Source: Monodelphis domestica
Taxonomy: Eukaryota > Chordata > Mammalia > Didelphimorphia > Didelphidae
Length of the DNA stretch: 64,000 nt
Direction: 5' to 3'
Assembly: GCF_027887165.1 (NCBI RefSeq)
Contig: NC_077229.1
Location: 206,090,753 to 206,154,752, forward strand
This document shows positions 36,023-46,694 of the stretch, piece by piece; within the stretch, counting starts at the first letter, position 1; each line of letters opens with the position of its first letter. The notes beneath the pieces were generated by a model. That model made no database searches and was not told where the DNA came from. It saw only the letters and a program-made list of their open reading frames with translations. A program made the position numbers and the translations under genes.

Positions 36023-36036
36023 GCCACCATCTTGAC
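36023..36036 (-). promoter_or_regulatory. YY1-like motif at the L1 5' end
   Basis: The minus strand reads GTCAAGATGGTGGC, close to the CAAGATGGC core by which YY1 positions transcription at the start of human L1. The same motif sits at the 5' ends at 49741 and 53043. Confidence 0.5.
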
Positions 36037-36064
36037 TCTGACTCCTTAAAAAAATTATCTCCAG

Positions 36065-36549
36065 ACTAATATTAAGTCCTTTCTTTTAATTCCCTGGGCC
36101 TGAAGCTGAATCTTAGACCTTTGACCTAGACAACCATTAGTCAACTAATTGATATAGGTTTGGAGGTTCTCAAATTCCTCTCAAATTTGACATGCAAATG
36201 AATGAGAGCTGGAGCAAAAACTAAGCAAAAGAGGGATGATAATTTTCCTCTACCTACTTTGTTCATATTTCTTCCTTAATTATACTTTATTATATATAAG
36301 TGACTAGGAAAAGTGAACAAGCTATTTAAGCTGTAAGCTTCCCTACATGGATTATATGTAGGTCCCCTTTTACATGAAAAGGACTATTTATAAACCTAAA
36401 AAATAGAAAGGTTCAATATACATAAATCAAAGAAAACATTTTCCAGCCCTTGAAGTTAGGCATTTCCATGTTCAAATTGACTTATCAATTGATCCTACTA
36501 TTTATTACAAAGTAAATTAGATTTCACAGGATTCTACAGTCTCAGACCT
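36065..36549. other. Unassigned non-coding sequence
   Basis: Nothing recognisable; an octamer-like ATGCAAAT occurs at 36193. Confidence 0.35.
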
Positions 36550-36612
36550 AGGCTGAGTATGGCAGCACATGCCCATAATTTCTGCTACAGGGGAAGCCTG
36601 AAGCTTATAGTA
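36550..36612 (+). pseudogene. 7SL RNA fragment (SRP Alu domain)
   Basis: The segment GGCTGAGTATGGCAGCACAT… CTGCTACAGGGGAAGCCTGA aligns with the 5' Alu domain of 7SL RNA over about 60 bases. Most differences are transitions, as expected for an old, methylated copy. Only this part remains, and no B-box half or tail is visible. Bases 36613-37043 are unassigned. Confidence 0.55.
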
Positions 36613-37060
36613 TAGTATGGTTTATATAGATCCTTATTCCCTCTTCTCTTTCCCTCTCTTCTACTGTTTTCACTGCTATGCCAGCTCACTTACCTCTCCT
36701 TTCCTGCCCCAGGTGTCAGTCACTGAAACTGAGTATCAAAATAAGCTCAACTCAGAATCATGTGCATACATCTATATCTATCCACCTCAATGAACAAATA
36801 TTCATATGATCAATTTTTTACTGGTAAGGGTAAACAATAAAATAGGTTTAAAAACTATTTCTATAAAGTAGTAGCATGAAACACTATTGGTAGTTGTTTG
36901 TTTTTTCATCTTTATCATTTCCATATTTTCTTCAAGGGTATTCTTCCTATGTGTGCAGATCCAATGTATGGATGATTGTTTTCATGAAGATTTTATTAAG
37001 ATGAGAAAGTAGGTATGTGGGTCATAAGTTATTGATGCTCTAGCCAATGCCTTTTTTTTT

Positions 37061-37254
37061 AACCCTTACCTTCTGACTTAGAATCAATACTGGGTATTGG
37101 TTCTAAAACAGAAGAGTGGTAAGGGATAGGCAATGGGGGTTCAGTGACTTGCCCGAGGTCACATAGCTGGGAATTGTCTAAGGCCAGATTTGAACCTAGG
37201 ACCTCCAGTCTCTAGGCCTGCATCTCAATCCACTGATCTACACAGCTGCCCCCT
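37061..37254 (-). repeat. Marsupial tRNA-like SINE (type A) with clean target duplication
   Basis: A nearly intact SINE bounded by CCAATGCCTTTTTTTTT at 37044-37060 and again at 37255-37271. The duplication ends in a T run, as expected for LINE-type target-primed insertion at a T-rich site. Confidence 0.95.
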
Positions 37255-37271
37255 CCAATGCCTTTTTTTTT

Positions 37272-37925
37272 TAAGTTAATGCCATCAGCAATTTTTGCCA
37301 TCCTTTTATATCTTATCTCCCTTGATTTATATTGGCAAATTATTCTTTAAGGCCCTCAAGAGAATGTCACTTCCAGATGCATATTCTATGTATACTTACC
37401 CTGGATATCTCTTTGGTAAGATATGAGCTTTCTTTGTGTTGAGTATCACCACCTACATGACAAAGTTAATGAGTACTTATCAGTCAGTTAACACATCATT
37501 ACTGATTAATATTTGAGTTCCACCCTTGGATTTAACCATTAAAAATGAGAAAATCAGACTAAGAGAATCATAGTAAGAGGGATAGAGAACTACTAGTTGA
37601 ACACATAACTGTGGCCAATTCTCCAGAAGGAAGCCTGCACAGATACATGTGGCTCTATGGCTCCTTTTGGGAGCCACGTTTAAGGAGCCACTTAAGCGGC
37701 AGGAATTGCCAAGAAAATTCTAGACAAAACTAGGATTATTAAGATATTGACCAGGAGGGGAAATTACAAAACAACAGAGTTCCTTCATCAAGAATCCTAG
37801 ACGCAAAAGAGAACTAGCCAGATAAACTGGGGGAATTCTAGGAGGAAGCCAGAGCAAGCCTGGACCTTGCCACCAGCCCTATTATAAGTTATAGAGATTG
37901 AAAGTCAAGAAAGAGGAATAGTTAG
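37272..37925. other. Unassigned non-coding sequence
   Basis: A short inverted repeat around GGCTCCTTTTGGGAGCC (37659-37675) is the only structure noticed. Confidence 0.4.
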
Positions 37926-38167
37926 GGATGTTAGGTGATGCAGTGGATAGAGTGCAAAGCTTAGCATCCGAAAGACCTAACTTTAAATAGAGCCTCAAAC
38001 AATGGTAGTCATGTGATCCTGGGCAAATCCCTGTTTGCCTCAATTACCTCATCTGTAAAATAGCTAAAGAAGGGAAATGGAGAACCACTCCAGTAGCTTT
38101 ACCCAAAAAAAATCTCCAAAAGGGGTCATGAACAGTTGGAAATAATTGAAATTACTAAATTACAACA
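37926..38167 (+). repeat. RTE-tailed marsupial SINE (type B)
   Basis: TTAGGTGATGCAGTGGATAG head, CATGTGATCCTGGGCAAATC core, GGTCATGAACAGTTGGAAAT tail and an ACAACAA end. Bases 38168-38579 are unassigned. Confidence 0.88.
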
Positions 38168-38579
38168 AGGGGACCTATAATTTCAGGAAGGTTGGGCTGA
38201 TTGGAGAAGTTATTTTGAATATGCAGTCAGTTGAGAGCTTTAGCTAATTTTTGACAAAAATAGTGATAAGTTTTCAGTGTTCTGTATAGAACAAATGGAA
38301 AGATTAAATTAAATTGAAATAAGTACAAAGTTTTATCATTAGGCTCCAACATTAACTTTACAAGTAAAGGATGACAGAGATGTGGTTAAACATCACTTCT
38401 TATGAAAAATATTTGGGGACTTCTGTGGCTTATAAGCTCAATGTGACTCAGCAGTATAAAGGTAATTAAGAAATGTAATATAGGTGAGATCTGTAAAATT
38501 AATATTAAAGTAGTATTTCTATGATTTTGTAATACTAGTTAATACTATATATATTATTATTATTGTATTTGTCATGACA

Positions 38580-38823
38580 ATATTTATTGTATTTATTACT
38601 ATTTAGTTGCTTTTGGTTCTGTCTGACTCTCTATTACCCCATTTAGGATTCTCTTGGCAAAAATGCTGGAGAGGTTTGCTATTTCCTTCTCCAGCTCATT
38701 TGATAGATGAAACTGGTGGCTTACTCAAGGTCATCCAGCTAGTGAGTATAAGATGTGAACTCTAAGATAAGTCCTCCTGATTTCAGGCCTGGGTCTCTAT
38801 CCACTGCACCACCTAACTGCCTC
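38580..38823 (-). repeat. RTE-tailed marsupial SINE (type B)
   Basis: TGGTTCTGTCTGACTCTCTA tail, TTTCCTTCTCCAGCTCATTT middle and CACCACCTAACTGCCTC head in minus order. Confidence 0.9.
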
Positions 38824-39376
38824 ATACTGATATGGGGTGTTCATGGAGGACTAGCACTTCTGGTGCGAGAGCTTGCCAAGCCCTTTTCAGGACTGCTCAT
38901 CCACTGTTAGTGTGCACCCTTCACCTATCTCTCATCTGTGGCTCCAAGAAGCTGTAGTATCCATACCCCACTAACCAAACCAGGTAGAGGGTAACCCACA
39001 GACCTCAGATCTGTTGGCGATTTAGGGAGTTCTCTATCCCAAGAACCCTATGGGAATGGATGGATGAGAACAATTTATTCCAATGACCACGAAGGCGGCT
39101 GAAGCAGGCACCTCAGCTGAAACACTGAAGCAAGCTGAAGTGAAGCACTCAGAGCTTGGACAGACATCTAAAATGCCAAGGTCATCCACTGCATTCTGGA
39201 CCATTATCATTCATCCTGACTTTTATCTTCCCACTGGACTTTGATGACTCTGGAACAGAAAGTGAGACTGATGACTTTATGAAACTCTGCCTCACAAATC
39301 TAATTCACTTTTGAACCAAGCTATCATCCCATTATGTCATGGGGCCTCTTAAAAACTGAAAGACAAATAACAATAG
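38824..39376 (+). repeat. Dispersed repeat R1
   Basis: Longer copy of the repeat seen inverted at 31818-32250. It ends GTCATGGGGCCTCTTAAAAA…GACAAATAACAATAG, resembling an RTE-type (ACAA)n terminus. No coding potential is seen. Confidence 0.75.
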
Positions 39377-39489
39377 CTAGTATGTTAATACTAGTAGTGG
39401 TAATATTAGTAGTGATGTATAGTACTAAAGAAGCAACCAGTACTAAAGAAATGGTAGTCTCTACATACCCTGGTCAAAAGATGTTCAGT

Positions 39490-39745
39490 CATGTTTATTT
39501 GGTTCCAGGTATCATATTTTTGGAAGGATATTGGTAATCTAGAGGGTGTCTAGAGGAAGGCAACTAGGATAAAGGACAGTCTTGACAACATGACTTGTGA
39601 GAAACAATTGTAGATACTGGGAATGTTTATTTTGGAAAAAAGAAGATGAAGTGGGGGTAGTTCTGATAACTATCTTCAAGTATTTGAAGGGCTATCATAT
39701 AGGAGAAAGATTCTTTATCAATAAAAATAAGGGATTTGGGCAAAG
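39490..39745 (+). repeat. Ancient dispersed repeat R2
   Basis: GGAAGGCAACTAGGATAAAG and CTATCTTCAAGTATTTGAAG are landmarks shared in part with 43475-43665. An old amniote LINE/CR1-type origin is plausible but not shown. Confidence 0.5.
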
Positions 39746-41286
39746 GCATGAAGGTGATATTTAAATACTGGGGTTGGGGGAGATAATTTACATACAACAT
39801 ACTTTAATAAGCTTTATTAAAATTTCTCTCTAAAATCTAAACAATTACAAGACAATAGGCAATCCATGATTTATAGGATTTTCCAATTCTTCTGATGTAA
39901 ATGTTCACATTGCAGTTCTAACAAGCCAGTTAGAGAGGGATCCAGCACACCTTTTTGAACTAGATTACCTCTAAGATCTCTCTTCAAGCTCTAAATCTGT
40001 GATCTCAAGACTTGTTCTATCTAGTCCAGATGACTGAAATAGAAAGCTATGAGTAAGAGTGCAAAGGGGCAAATTCAGATGAGGAAATACATCCCAACAA
40101 TTATTACTCTTCAAAAATGAAATGGTATGCCTTGGAAAGTAGTAGGGTCTTTCTCAAAAGGAAGTTAAGTAGAAGTTAGATAACTACATAGTTATGTTAA
40201 AAAGGGGCCATTTGGACCAGCTGTTACAGGGTGAGGGTAAAAGAAGGGTTCAAACTAGCTATAAATATAAAATAAGTCTATTTACCTAAAAGGAGAAAGG
40301 AATGGAAGGGAATCAGGAAATAATTTACTTCTAACAAACCCCAGATATTAAAATCCTATACTCTCTATAATTATACTAACCTAATTAATTAATTCAAGTT
40401 AAGGAAGGATTGGTAGAAGCAAGGACAAAAGGGCTCAAAGAAATCTCACAACACAGGAGTCCTTTCTTTGATCCAAACAGCAACAGCAGAATCCACTTCT
40501 CTGTATCAACAGCAGTAAATCCAGGCAGAATATCAGGACAGTCAAAGAGAAGAAACCAATGGCTTTTCTGGGTCCACCCCAGAAATACCAAACAACTACC
40601 CTCTGGGTATCCTGACAGCTAGAGAAAAAAAAAAGCTTCTCTCTCATCCAGAGTCCACCAACTGCCAGCACCAGCCTGTGTGTTTTGTTCATCCCCTCCT
40701 GGGAGCTTTGGAATTCTGGCCCTGTCATTGCACTGTCATTGCCCTGTGGGGTCTCTTTACTTCTTGCTTTTTGCAAAGCTAATCCCTTACAACACAGCTG
40801 ATTTCTAAGGTCCTTTCCAACTCAAATAATCAGCAATTCTCTGTAAAGATTTTGCTGGAAGTGGTGATCATCAAGATCAATACTTCTGCCTTTTTTATTT
40901 CCTATTTTCTAGTATTGGCGACCCCTTAGAAAAGATCAGATCAATTCCATGGTAATTACTTTTGGTATCTTCTCATCTTTAGTTTTTTTCTTATTTTGAT
41001 GTTTCTTTTGACCTTAGCTCTAACTAGTCAATGGTTTAATTTCACACCAACCATTATTTCTGATATGATTCCTACATCAGCAACCAGTTTTTTTCCTGTC
41101 TGGTAGGAGAGAGCTAATTTCATTTTTGGCAATGATAGCTAACCATGAGGCTTTGTAATAATCTACAAGCCTTTTAGCCTCTTTTGTTTCTCAAACTTGA
41201 GTCATATTTTCCAAAATACTTTTACCCTACTCTTCTGTGCTCATACTCACACTGAGGTAATAAATATTCCAAGCATATATTGAGGG
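39746..41286. other. Mostly unassigned; source of a copied segment
   Basis: No element is recognised except a possible MIR3 end at 39965-40015. Bases 40973-41047 recur inside the SINE at 41287-41532. Confidence 0.35.
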
Positions 41287-41532
41287 GGCAGCTATGTAGA
41301 TCAGCAGATAGAGAGCCATATGTGGATATTGGAGGTCCTGGGTACAAATCAGATCTCAGACACTTTCATCTTTAGCTTTTCTCTTGTTTTGATGTTTCTT
41401 TTCACCTTAGCTCTAACTAGTCAATGGTTTAATTTCATACTGTGACCCTGGGCAAGTCACTTATCCCCAATTGCTTTGGAACCAATACACAATATTGATT
41501 TTAAGATGAAAGGTAAGGTTTTTTTTTTTTTA
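41287..41532 (+). repeat. Marsupial tRNA-like SINE (type A) with a 75-bp insert
   Basis: Head GGCAGCTATGTAGATCAGCA and tail GATTTTAAGATGAAAGGTAA are standard. The SINE core is replaced between CAGACACTT and TGTGACCCTGGG by 41366-41440, a copy of 40973-41047. Confidence 0.92.
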
Positions 41533-41539
41533 AGCATTT

Positions 41540-41672
41540 ATTGACTAGAATACGGGCTTCTTGAAAGCAAGAACCTTTTCTTTGTTTTTTGCCTTTGTAT
41601 CCTCAGTGCCTTGGGGAGTATATGGCACAAACTAAGTACATACTTAATAAATGCTTATTGAATTGAGAGAAG
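41540..41672 (+). repeat. L2 3' end
   Basis: GACTAGAATACGGGCTTCTT…, TATATGGCACAAACTAAGTA, and AATAAATGCTTATTGAATTG. Confidence 0.8.
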
Positions 41673-42394
41673 AAAATTCCCACCAATAACAAAGTGTATA
41701 GGTTGACTTGTTTTGGCAAAGTTCATAAATTTCTTGGCAGATTTTCTCTACTTTTTCATCCCCTACAAATAGATGTTGGCACATACACTGTAATTAACTT
41801 CAAAGAAGCTTTTTATTCTTATACTCATCCTGATTTCCTAGAAAAAGTGAGATGACCAAGTGTCCCAGGAAGTGGGTGCATGGTGAAACCACCTCTACCA
41901 GTGCCCATTTGTCTTTCCAAGGAAAACCAATGAGCTATTTTTCCATGTAGCTACAGCTTGCTTTTGTGTTCTGGCTTCAAATGTCATAAACATATCGATA
42001 TTGATGTAATTAAGTTCTCTGCTCCACTTTTCTCCATTTCTCCCTTTCCTCGATAATATCATAGGTAACCATCAATATTTTATACTTGTGACCTAAATTT
42101 CTTCCATGTTTGGTCATATGATTCAGATGATGATGGGTCAGCTCCTTGATGAATCAATCAATCAAATTTTGCAAAATAGCCTTTGCTCCCTACTTTTCTT
42201 GATAATGTCCTTATTGGTAGCTAATACTTTCCAACTCTTTGAATGGGAAGTAGTATATGGAATAGCCCGCCCTCATCCACCAAGCTGCTCACAATATAAG
42301 AATAGGGACAGTTTTATGATTTCATAGATATAGGGAACTCTCAGATGAGGAAACTCCCTTTACCAGTGCAGACTGGCACTTTCTCTGCAATTTA
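41673..42394. other. Unassigned non-coding sequence
   Basis: Possibly decayed LINE DNA continuing 40860-41286 across the SINE, but no coding motif is visible. Confidence 0.3.
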
Positions 42395-42490
42395 TAATCT
42401 GAACAAGTTTCTTAGGATAGTAAAAGATTAAGTGTTTGCCCAAAGTCATATAGCCAGTATACTACATCCTCATATCTTGAAATCCTGCCC
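42395..42490 (-). repeat. MIR-like fragment
   Basis: AGTGTTTGCCCAAAGTCATATAGCC segment in minus order. Bases 42491-42745 are unassigned. Confidence 0.55.
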
Positions 42491-42745
42491 ACATAGCTGT
42501 TTGCATAGGGAGATACTGATCAACTTCCTGGTGCTTAAATCATTTAATTTCTGTCAATGCAGAAATGTTCTCCAATGAATCAACAGATTTGAGTGGGGAA
42601 TAGTTTCTTTTCATAAACATAGGACTCAAAATTCTTGATTTAATATATTGGTCCCACAATTTGAGATAGCTTTCTGTGTCAAGTAATGGAAGTCACAAGC
42701 TCTTGCTTTTAAAATATCTTCCTAAAAACAAAAACAAAACAAAAA

Positions 42746-42940
42746 AAAACCTTTATCTTCTGTCTTAGAATCGATATTAAGTATTGGTTCCAAGGCAGAA
42801 GAGTAGAAAGGGCTAGGGAACTGGGATTAAGTGACTTGTTCAGGGTCAAACAGCTAGGAAGTGTCTGAGACCAGATTTAAACCCAGGACTTCACATCTCC
42901 AGGCCTTGCTCTTTATCCACTGAACTATCTAGTTGCCCCT
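42746..42940 (-). repeat. Marsupial tRNA-like SINE (type A) with target duplication
   Basis: Full-length minus copy with an AAAAC-rich tail on the left. Flanks AAAATATCTTC (42711-42721) and AAAATGTCTTC (42941-42951) form an 11-bp duplication with one change. Confidence 0.94.
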
Positions 42941-43059
42941 AAAATGTCTTCTTGATAGAGCTTCAAAAATATGCACAGGCATTAAATCACAATAGGAGGT
43001 AAACCTCACAAATACTTCACATCTAGCACATCTCCAATCAAGTTAATAACTTAGACGTG

Positions 43060-43315
43060 ACCCATTGTTCAGTTATTTTTCAGCTATGTCCAGCTCTTCA
43101 TGACCCCATTTGGGATTTTCTAGGCAAAGATAATATATTGGTCTACCATTTCCTTCCCTGACTTTTTTGACAGAAGAGTAAACTGAGGCAAAGAAGATAA
43201 AATGACTTTCCCATGTTCACCCAATTAGCAAGCATCTGAAATCAGATTTGAATTCCGGAAGGTAAATCTTCCTGATTCTAGGCCCTGTACTCTATCTACT
43301 GCATCACCTAGCTGC
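43060..43315 (-). repeat. RTE-tailed marsupial SINE (type B)
   Basis: CAGCTCTTCATGACCCCATT, CATTTCCTTCCCTGACTTTT and ATCACCTAGCTGC in minus order. Confidence 0.9.
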
Positions 43316-43474
43316 TATCTAGGTGATCTAAAACTGTGTAAATCTTAGTACTCTATTGCCCCATTTCAATTTATCTCCAACCATCAATAAAGAAGCTTAA
43401 AAAAGCTTACGCATAACTGAAGGCCATGTTAAATATTTCTTACTTATATGGTTTGCTATAGCCAAAGAATTCAT

Positions 43475-43665
43475 TACCAGGAAGGGCTTTGGATTCATAG
43501 TCTCTGAGGCACAACTAAAGGAACTATGATTGTTTAGCCTGGAGAAGAAAAGACTTAGGTGGAATATGATAGTTGTCTTTGAACAGTCAATAGCCTGCCA
43601 TGTGGAGGAGGAATTAGACCTCTTTTGCTTGGCCCAGTGGGGTAGAACTAGGAGAAATTATAATG
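43475..43665 (+). repeat. Ancient dispersed repeat R2, second copy
   Basis: TTTAGCCTGGAGAAGAAAAG, GATAGTTGTCTTTGAACAGT and AGAACTAGGAGAAATTA. It partly overlaps 39560-39700 in content and lies in the same orientation. Confidence 0.5.
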
Positions 43666-43924
43666 ATAATGACATATAATTATAAATTAATGGAAATTAT
43701 ATATAAAATTAGTAATAATAATAACTTTGATTCTAGTTACTAGTTTACTTCCAAGTTGGTTTTATCTGAGGCTATGATCGTTGCCTTTCCAGCCTGATAG
43801 AAGCTGACAGGGAATATGTTCTATTGTCTAAGAACAGATGACCTCCATGCCACAGTGAGGAATCAGAGTAGACCATTAGAGTTGGCCCTATCAAATTTCA
43901 TCATAGTAAGTTGAGTCCAGTCTT

Positions 43925-44286
43925 CTCTCCTGTTATACTTTTGCATTCCAGATTCTTTTCTCTCTAACATAATCTTCCTAAAATACAAGTCTAACTAAGT
44001 CACTCCCCTAAACAATGACTTCAGTGCCTTTCTCAGATAGGTTTTTAAACCTTCCATCTGACTCATCTAACCTTTCTGGCTTATTTCAGCATATTTTTCC
44101 TCTTCACACATTCATTTCCAAAATGGCATATTTGCAGTTTCCTAGACATAGAAGTCCATCTCCAGCCCCCATACTACTGCCCAGGCTTTTCTCTATGCCT
44201 GGGACAAACTTCCACTTCACCATTTGAAATCTCTAACTTGCTTCAAGACTCAGCTCCTATACTGGCTAGTAATGAAGCCTTTTCTT
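43925..44286 (+). repeat. L2 LINE, left part, split by the L1 complex
   Basis: TCTATGCCTGGGACAAACTT and CTTCAAGACTCAGCTCCTAT are typical L2 landmarks. The sequence stops at AATGAAGCCTTTTCTT (44271-44286) and resumes after the repeated AATGAAGTCTTTTCTT at 53065-53080. Confidence 0.75.
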
Positions 44287-44300
44287 TCTTTCTTTTTTTT

Positions 44301-44504
44301 CTTGCAATGCCAAGTGTTTAGACAAGAGCAACTGAGAAGATAAAAAACAAACAAACATAAGAAACTCACTTGGATCAAATATCTGAACACATCTGGATGA
44401 TTGTGCAAAGTCTTGGTCACAGTTCTAGGAAACTCCATCAGCAGAGGACCAGATAGGAGACTAAAAAGTTGTAACTGTATAGTACAACCTATTGTCTAAA
44501 ATAG
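44301..44504 (-). mobile_element. Probable L1 3'-transduced flank
   Basis: The 204 bp between the L1's own short A run (T8 at 44505-44512) and a distal T-rich tract next to the left target duplication (44287-44300) are not L1-like. This matches read-through of the weak L1 poly(A) signal at a former locus and insertion of the longer transcript. No AATAAA is visible before the distal tail, a weakness of this reading. Confidence 0.55.
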
Positions 44505-44853
44505 TTTTTTTTAATTAATTTATTTAGTCAAGTTAGAACATAATTCCTTGGTTATAAAAATCATATTATTTCCCTCACTCCCCTCCACCCACCCTTCTTG
44601 TAGCTGATGCACAATTTCACTGGGTATTACATGTGTCCTTGATCAAAACCTATTTCCATGTTGTTAATGTTTGCACTAGGATGCTCATTTAGTCGACATC
44701 CCCATTCATATCCCCTCGACCCATGTAATCAAGTAGTTGTTTTTCTTCTGTGTTTCCACTCCCTCAGTTTTTCCCCTGATTGTGGATAGTGGTTTTTCTC
44801 ATTGATGCCCCCAAGTTATTCAATCACTGCATTGCCACTAATGGAGAAGTTCA

Positions 44854-45504
44854 TTACATTCGATTGTACCACAGTATATCAGTCTCTATGTACAATGTTC
44901 TCTTGGTTATGCTCTTTTCGCTCTGCATCAATTCCTGGAGGTCATCCCAGTTCCCATTGAATTCCTCCACTTTATTATTCCTTTGAGCACAATAGTATTC
45001 CATCACCAACATATACCACAATTTGTTCAGCCATTCCCCAATTGAAGGGCATCCCCTCATTTTCCAATTTTTTGCCACCACAAAGAGCACAGCGATGAAT
45101 ATTCTTATACAAGTCTTTTTCCTTATTATCTCTTTGGAGTACAAACCCAGCAGTGCTATGGCTGGATCAAAGGGCAGACAGTCTTTTAGCACCCTTTGGG
45201 CATAGTTCCAAAAAGCCCTCCAAAATGGTTGAATCAATTCACAACTCCACCAGCAATGCATTAATATCCCAACTTTGCCACATCCCCTCCAGCATTCATT
45301 ACCTTCCATTGCTATCATATTAGCCAATCTCCTAGGTGTAAGGTGATACCTCAGAGTTGTTTTGATTTGCATCACTCTGATTATAAGAGAGTTTGAACAC
45401 TTTTTCATGTGCTTATTAATAGTTTTGATTTCTTTAACTGAAAATTGCCTACTCATTTCCCTTGCCCATTTATCAATTGGAGAATGGCTTGATTTTTTGT
45501 ACAA
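44854..45504 (-). pseudogene. L1 ORF2 C-terminal segment, open for 216 codons
   Basis: The longest surviving ORF2 frame of this copy. It contains MQIKTTLRYHLTPRRL and the Cys/His cluster C-X3-C-X7-H-X4-C within CWRGCGKVG…HCWWSC, which in L1 ORF2p is the C-terminal nucleic-acid-binding motif. IQPFWRAFWNYAQ, PFDPAIALLG and GCPSIGEWLNKLWY follow. It ends at the natural stop near 44854. Upstream the frame is closed by stops. Confidence 0.95.
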
Positions 45505-46463
45505 TTGATTTAGCTCTTTATAAAATTGAGTAATTAGACCTTTGTCAGAGGTTTTTGTTATGAAGATTGTTTCCCAATTTGTTGCTTTCCTTCTAACTTT
45601 GGTGGAATTGGTTTTGTTTGTACAAAAACATTTTAATTTGATGTAATCAAAATGATTTATTTCACAGTTTGTGATTTTTTTCTAGCTCTTTCTTGGTTTT
45701 AAAGTTTTTCCTTTCCCAAAGACCTGAAATGTATTCTATTCTGTGTTCATCTAATTTCCTTATACTTTCCTGCTTTATATTCAAGTCAATCACCCATTCT
45801 GACTTTATCTTGGTGTAGGGTGTGAGGTGTTGATCCAAACCTAATCTTTCCCATACTGTCTTCCAATTTTCCCAGCAGTTTTTATCAAATAGTGAATTTT
45901 GGTCCCAGAAGCTGGGATCTTTGGGCTTATCATAGATTGTCTTACTGAGGTCACTTACTCTTAGTCTATTTCACTGATCCTCCTTTCTGTCTCTTAGCCA
46001 GTACTATATTGTTTGATGACCAATGCTTTATAGTATAGTTTGAGATCTGGGAATGCAAGGCCACCTTCCTTCACATTTTGTTTCATGATTTCCCTGGATA
46101 TCCTTGATCTTTCATTCTTCCAAATGGCCTTTGTTATGTTTTTTCCTAATTCAATAAAAAGTTTTTTGGGTGGCTCAATGGCTATGGCACTAAATAACTA
46201 AATTAATTTGGGTAGGATTGTCATTTTTATTATGTTAACTTGTCCTACCCATGAGCAATCGATGTTTTTCCAATTGTTTAGATCTAGTTTTAATTGTGTG
46301 GAGAGCATTTTGTAATTGTGTTCATATAGTTCCTGTATTTGTCTCAGCAGATAGATTCCCAAGGATTTTATATTGTCTAGGGTGATTTTAAAATGGAATT
46401 TCTCTAATTCTTGCTGCTAAGATGTGTTGGAAATATATAGAAATGCTGGTGACTTATGTGGGT

Positions 46464-46694
46464 TTATTTTGTATAAACAACTTTGCTAAAGTTGTTGATC
46501 ATTTCAACTAGGTTTTTGGTTGATTCTCTAGGATGCTTTAGATAGTCAATCATATCATCTGCAAAGAGTGATATCTTGGTATCCTCATTGCCTATTTTAA
46601 TCCCTTCAATTTCTTTTTCTTCTCTAATTGCTACAGCTAGTGTTTCTAGTACAATGTTAAATAATACAGGTGGTAATGGGCATCCTTGTTTCAC
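46464..46694 (-). pseudogene. L1 ORF2 reverse-transcriptase palm fragment
   Basis: [20 protein letters not shown], followed after about 25 residues by [14 protein letters not shown]. These are the motif B-like QGCPLSP and catalytic FADD boxes of the L1 RT. The catalytic aspartates are retained, but the frame is open for only 76 codons. Confidence 0.93.

Larger units (their letters stand above)
34727..36053 (-). mobile_element. L1 with intact 5' end but missing its 3' part
   Basis: Minus-strand L1: the 5' end lies near 36046-36053, followed by about 765 bp of GC-rich 5' UTR. ORF1 starts at 35281 and runs to about 34733, where homology stops inside the coiled coil. The rest of ORF1, all of ORF2, the 3' UTR and the poly(A) are absent. 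The flanks ATTGTCTCCAG (34716-34726) and ATTATCTCCAG (36054-36064) look like an 11-bp target duplication with one change. L1 copies usually lose the 5' end, so this arrangement is abnormal. Confidence 0.85.

Noticed and set aside
37645..37690. Small inverted repeat around GGCTCCTTTTGGGAGCC
   Set aside because: Too short and isolated to distinguish from chance; no RNA family recognised.
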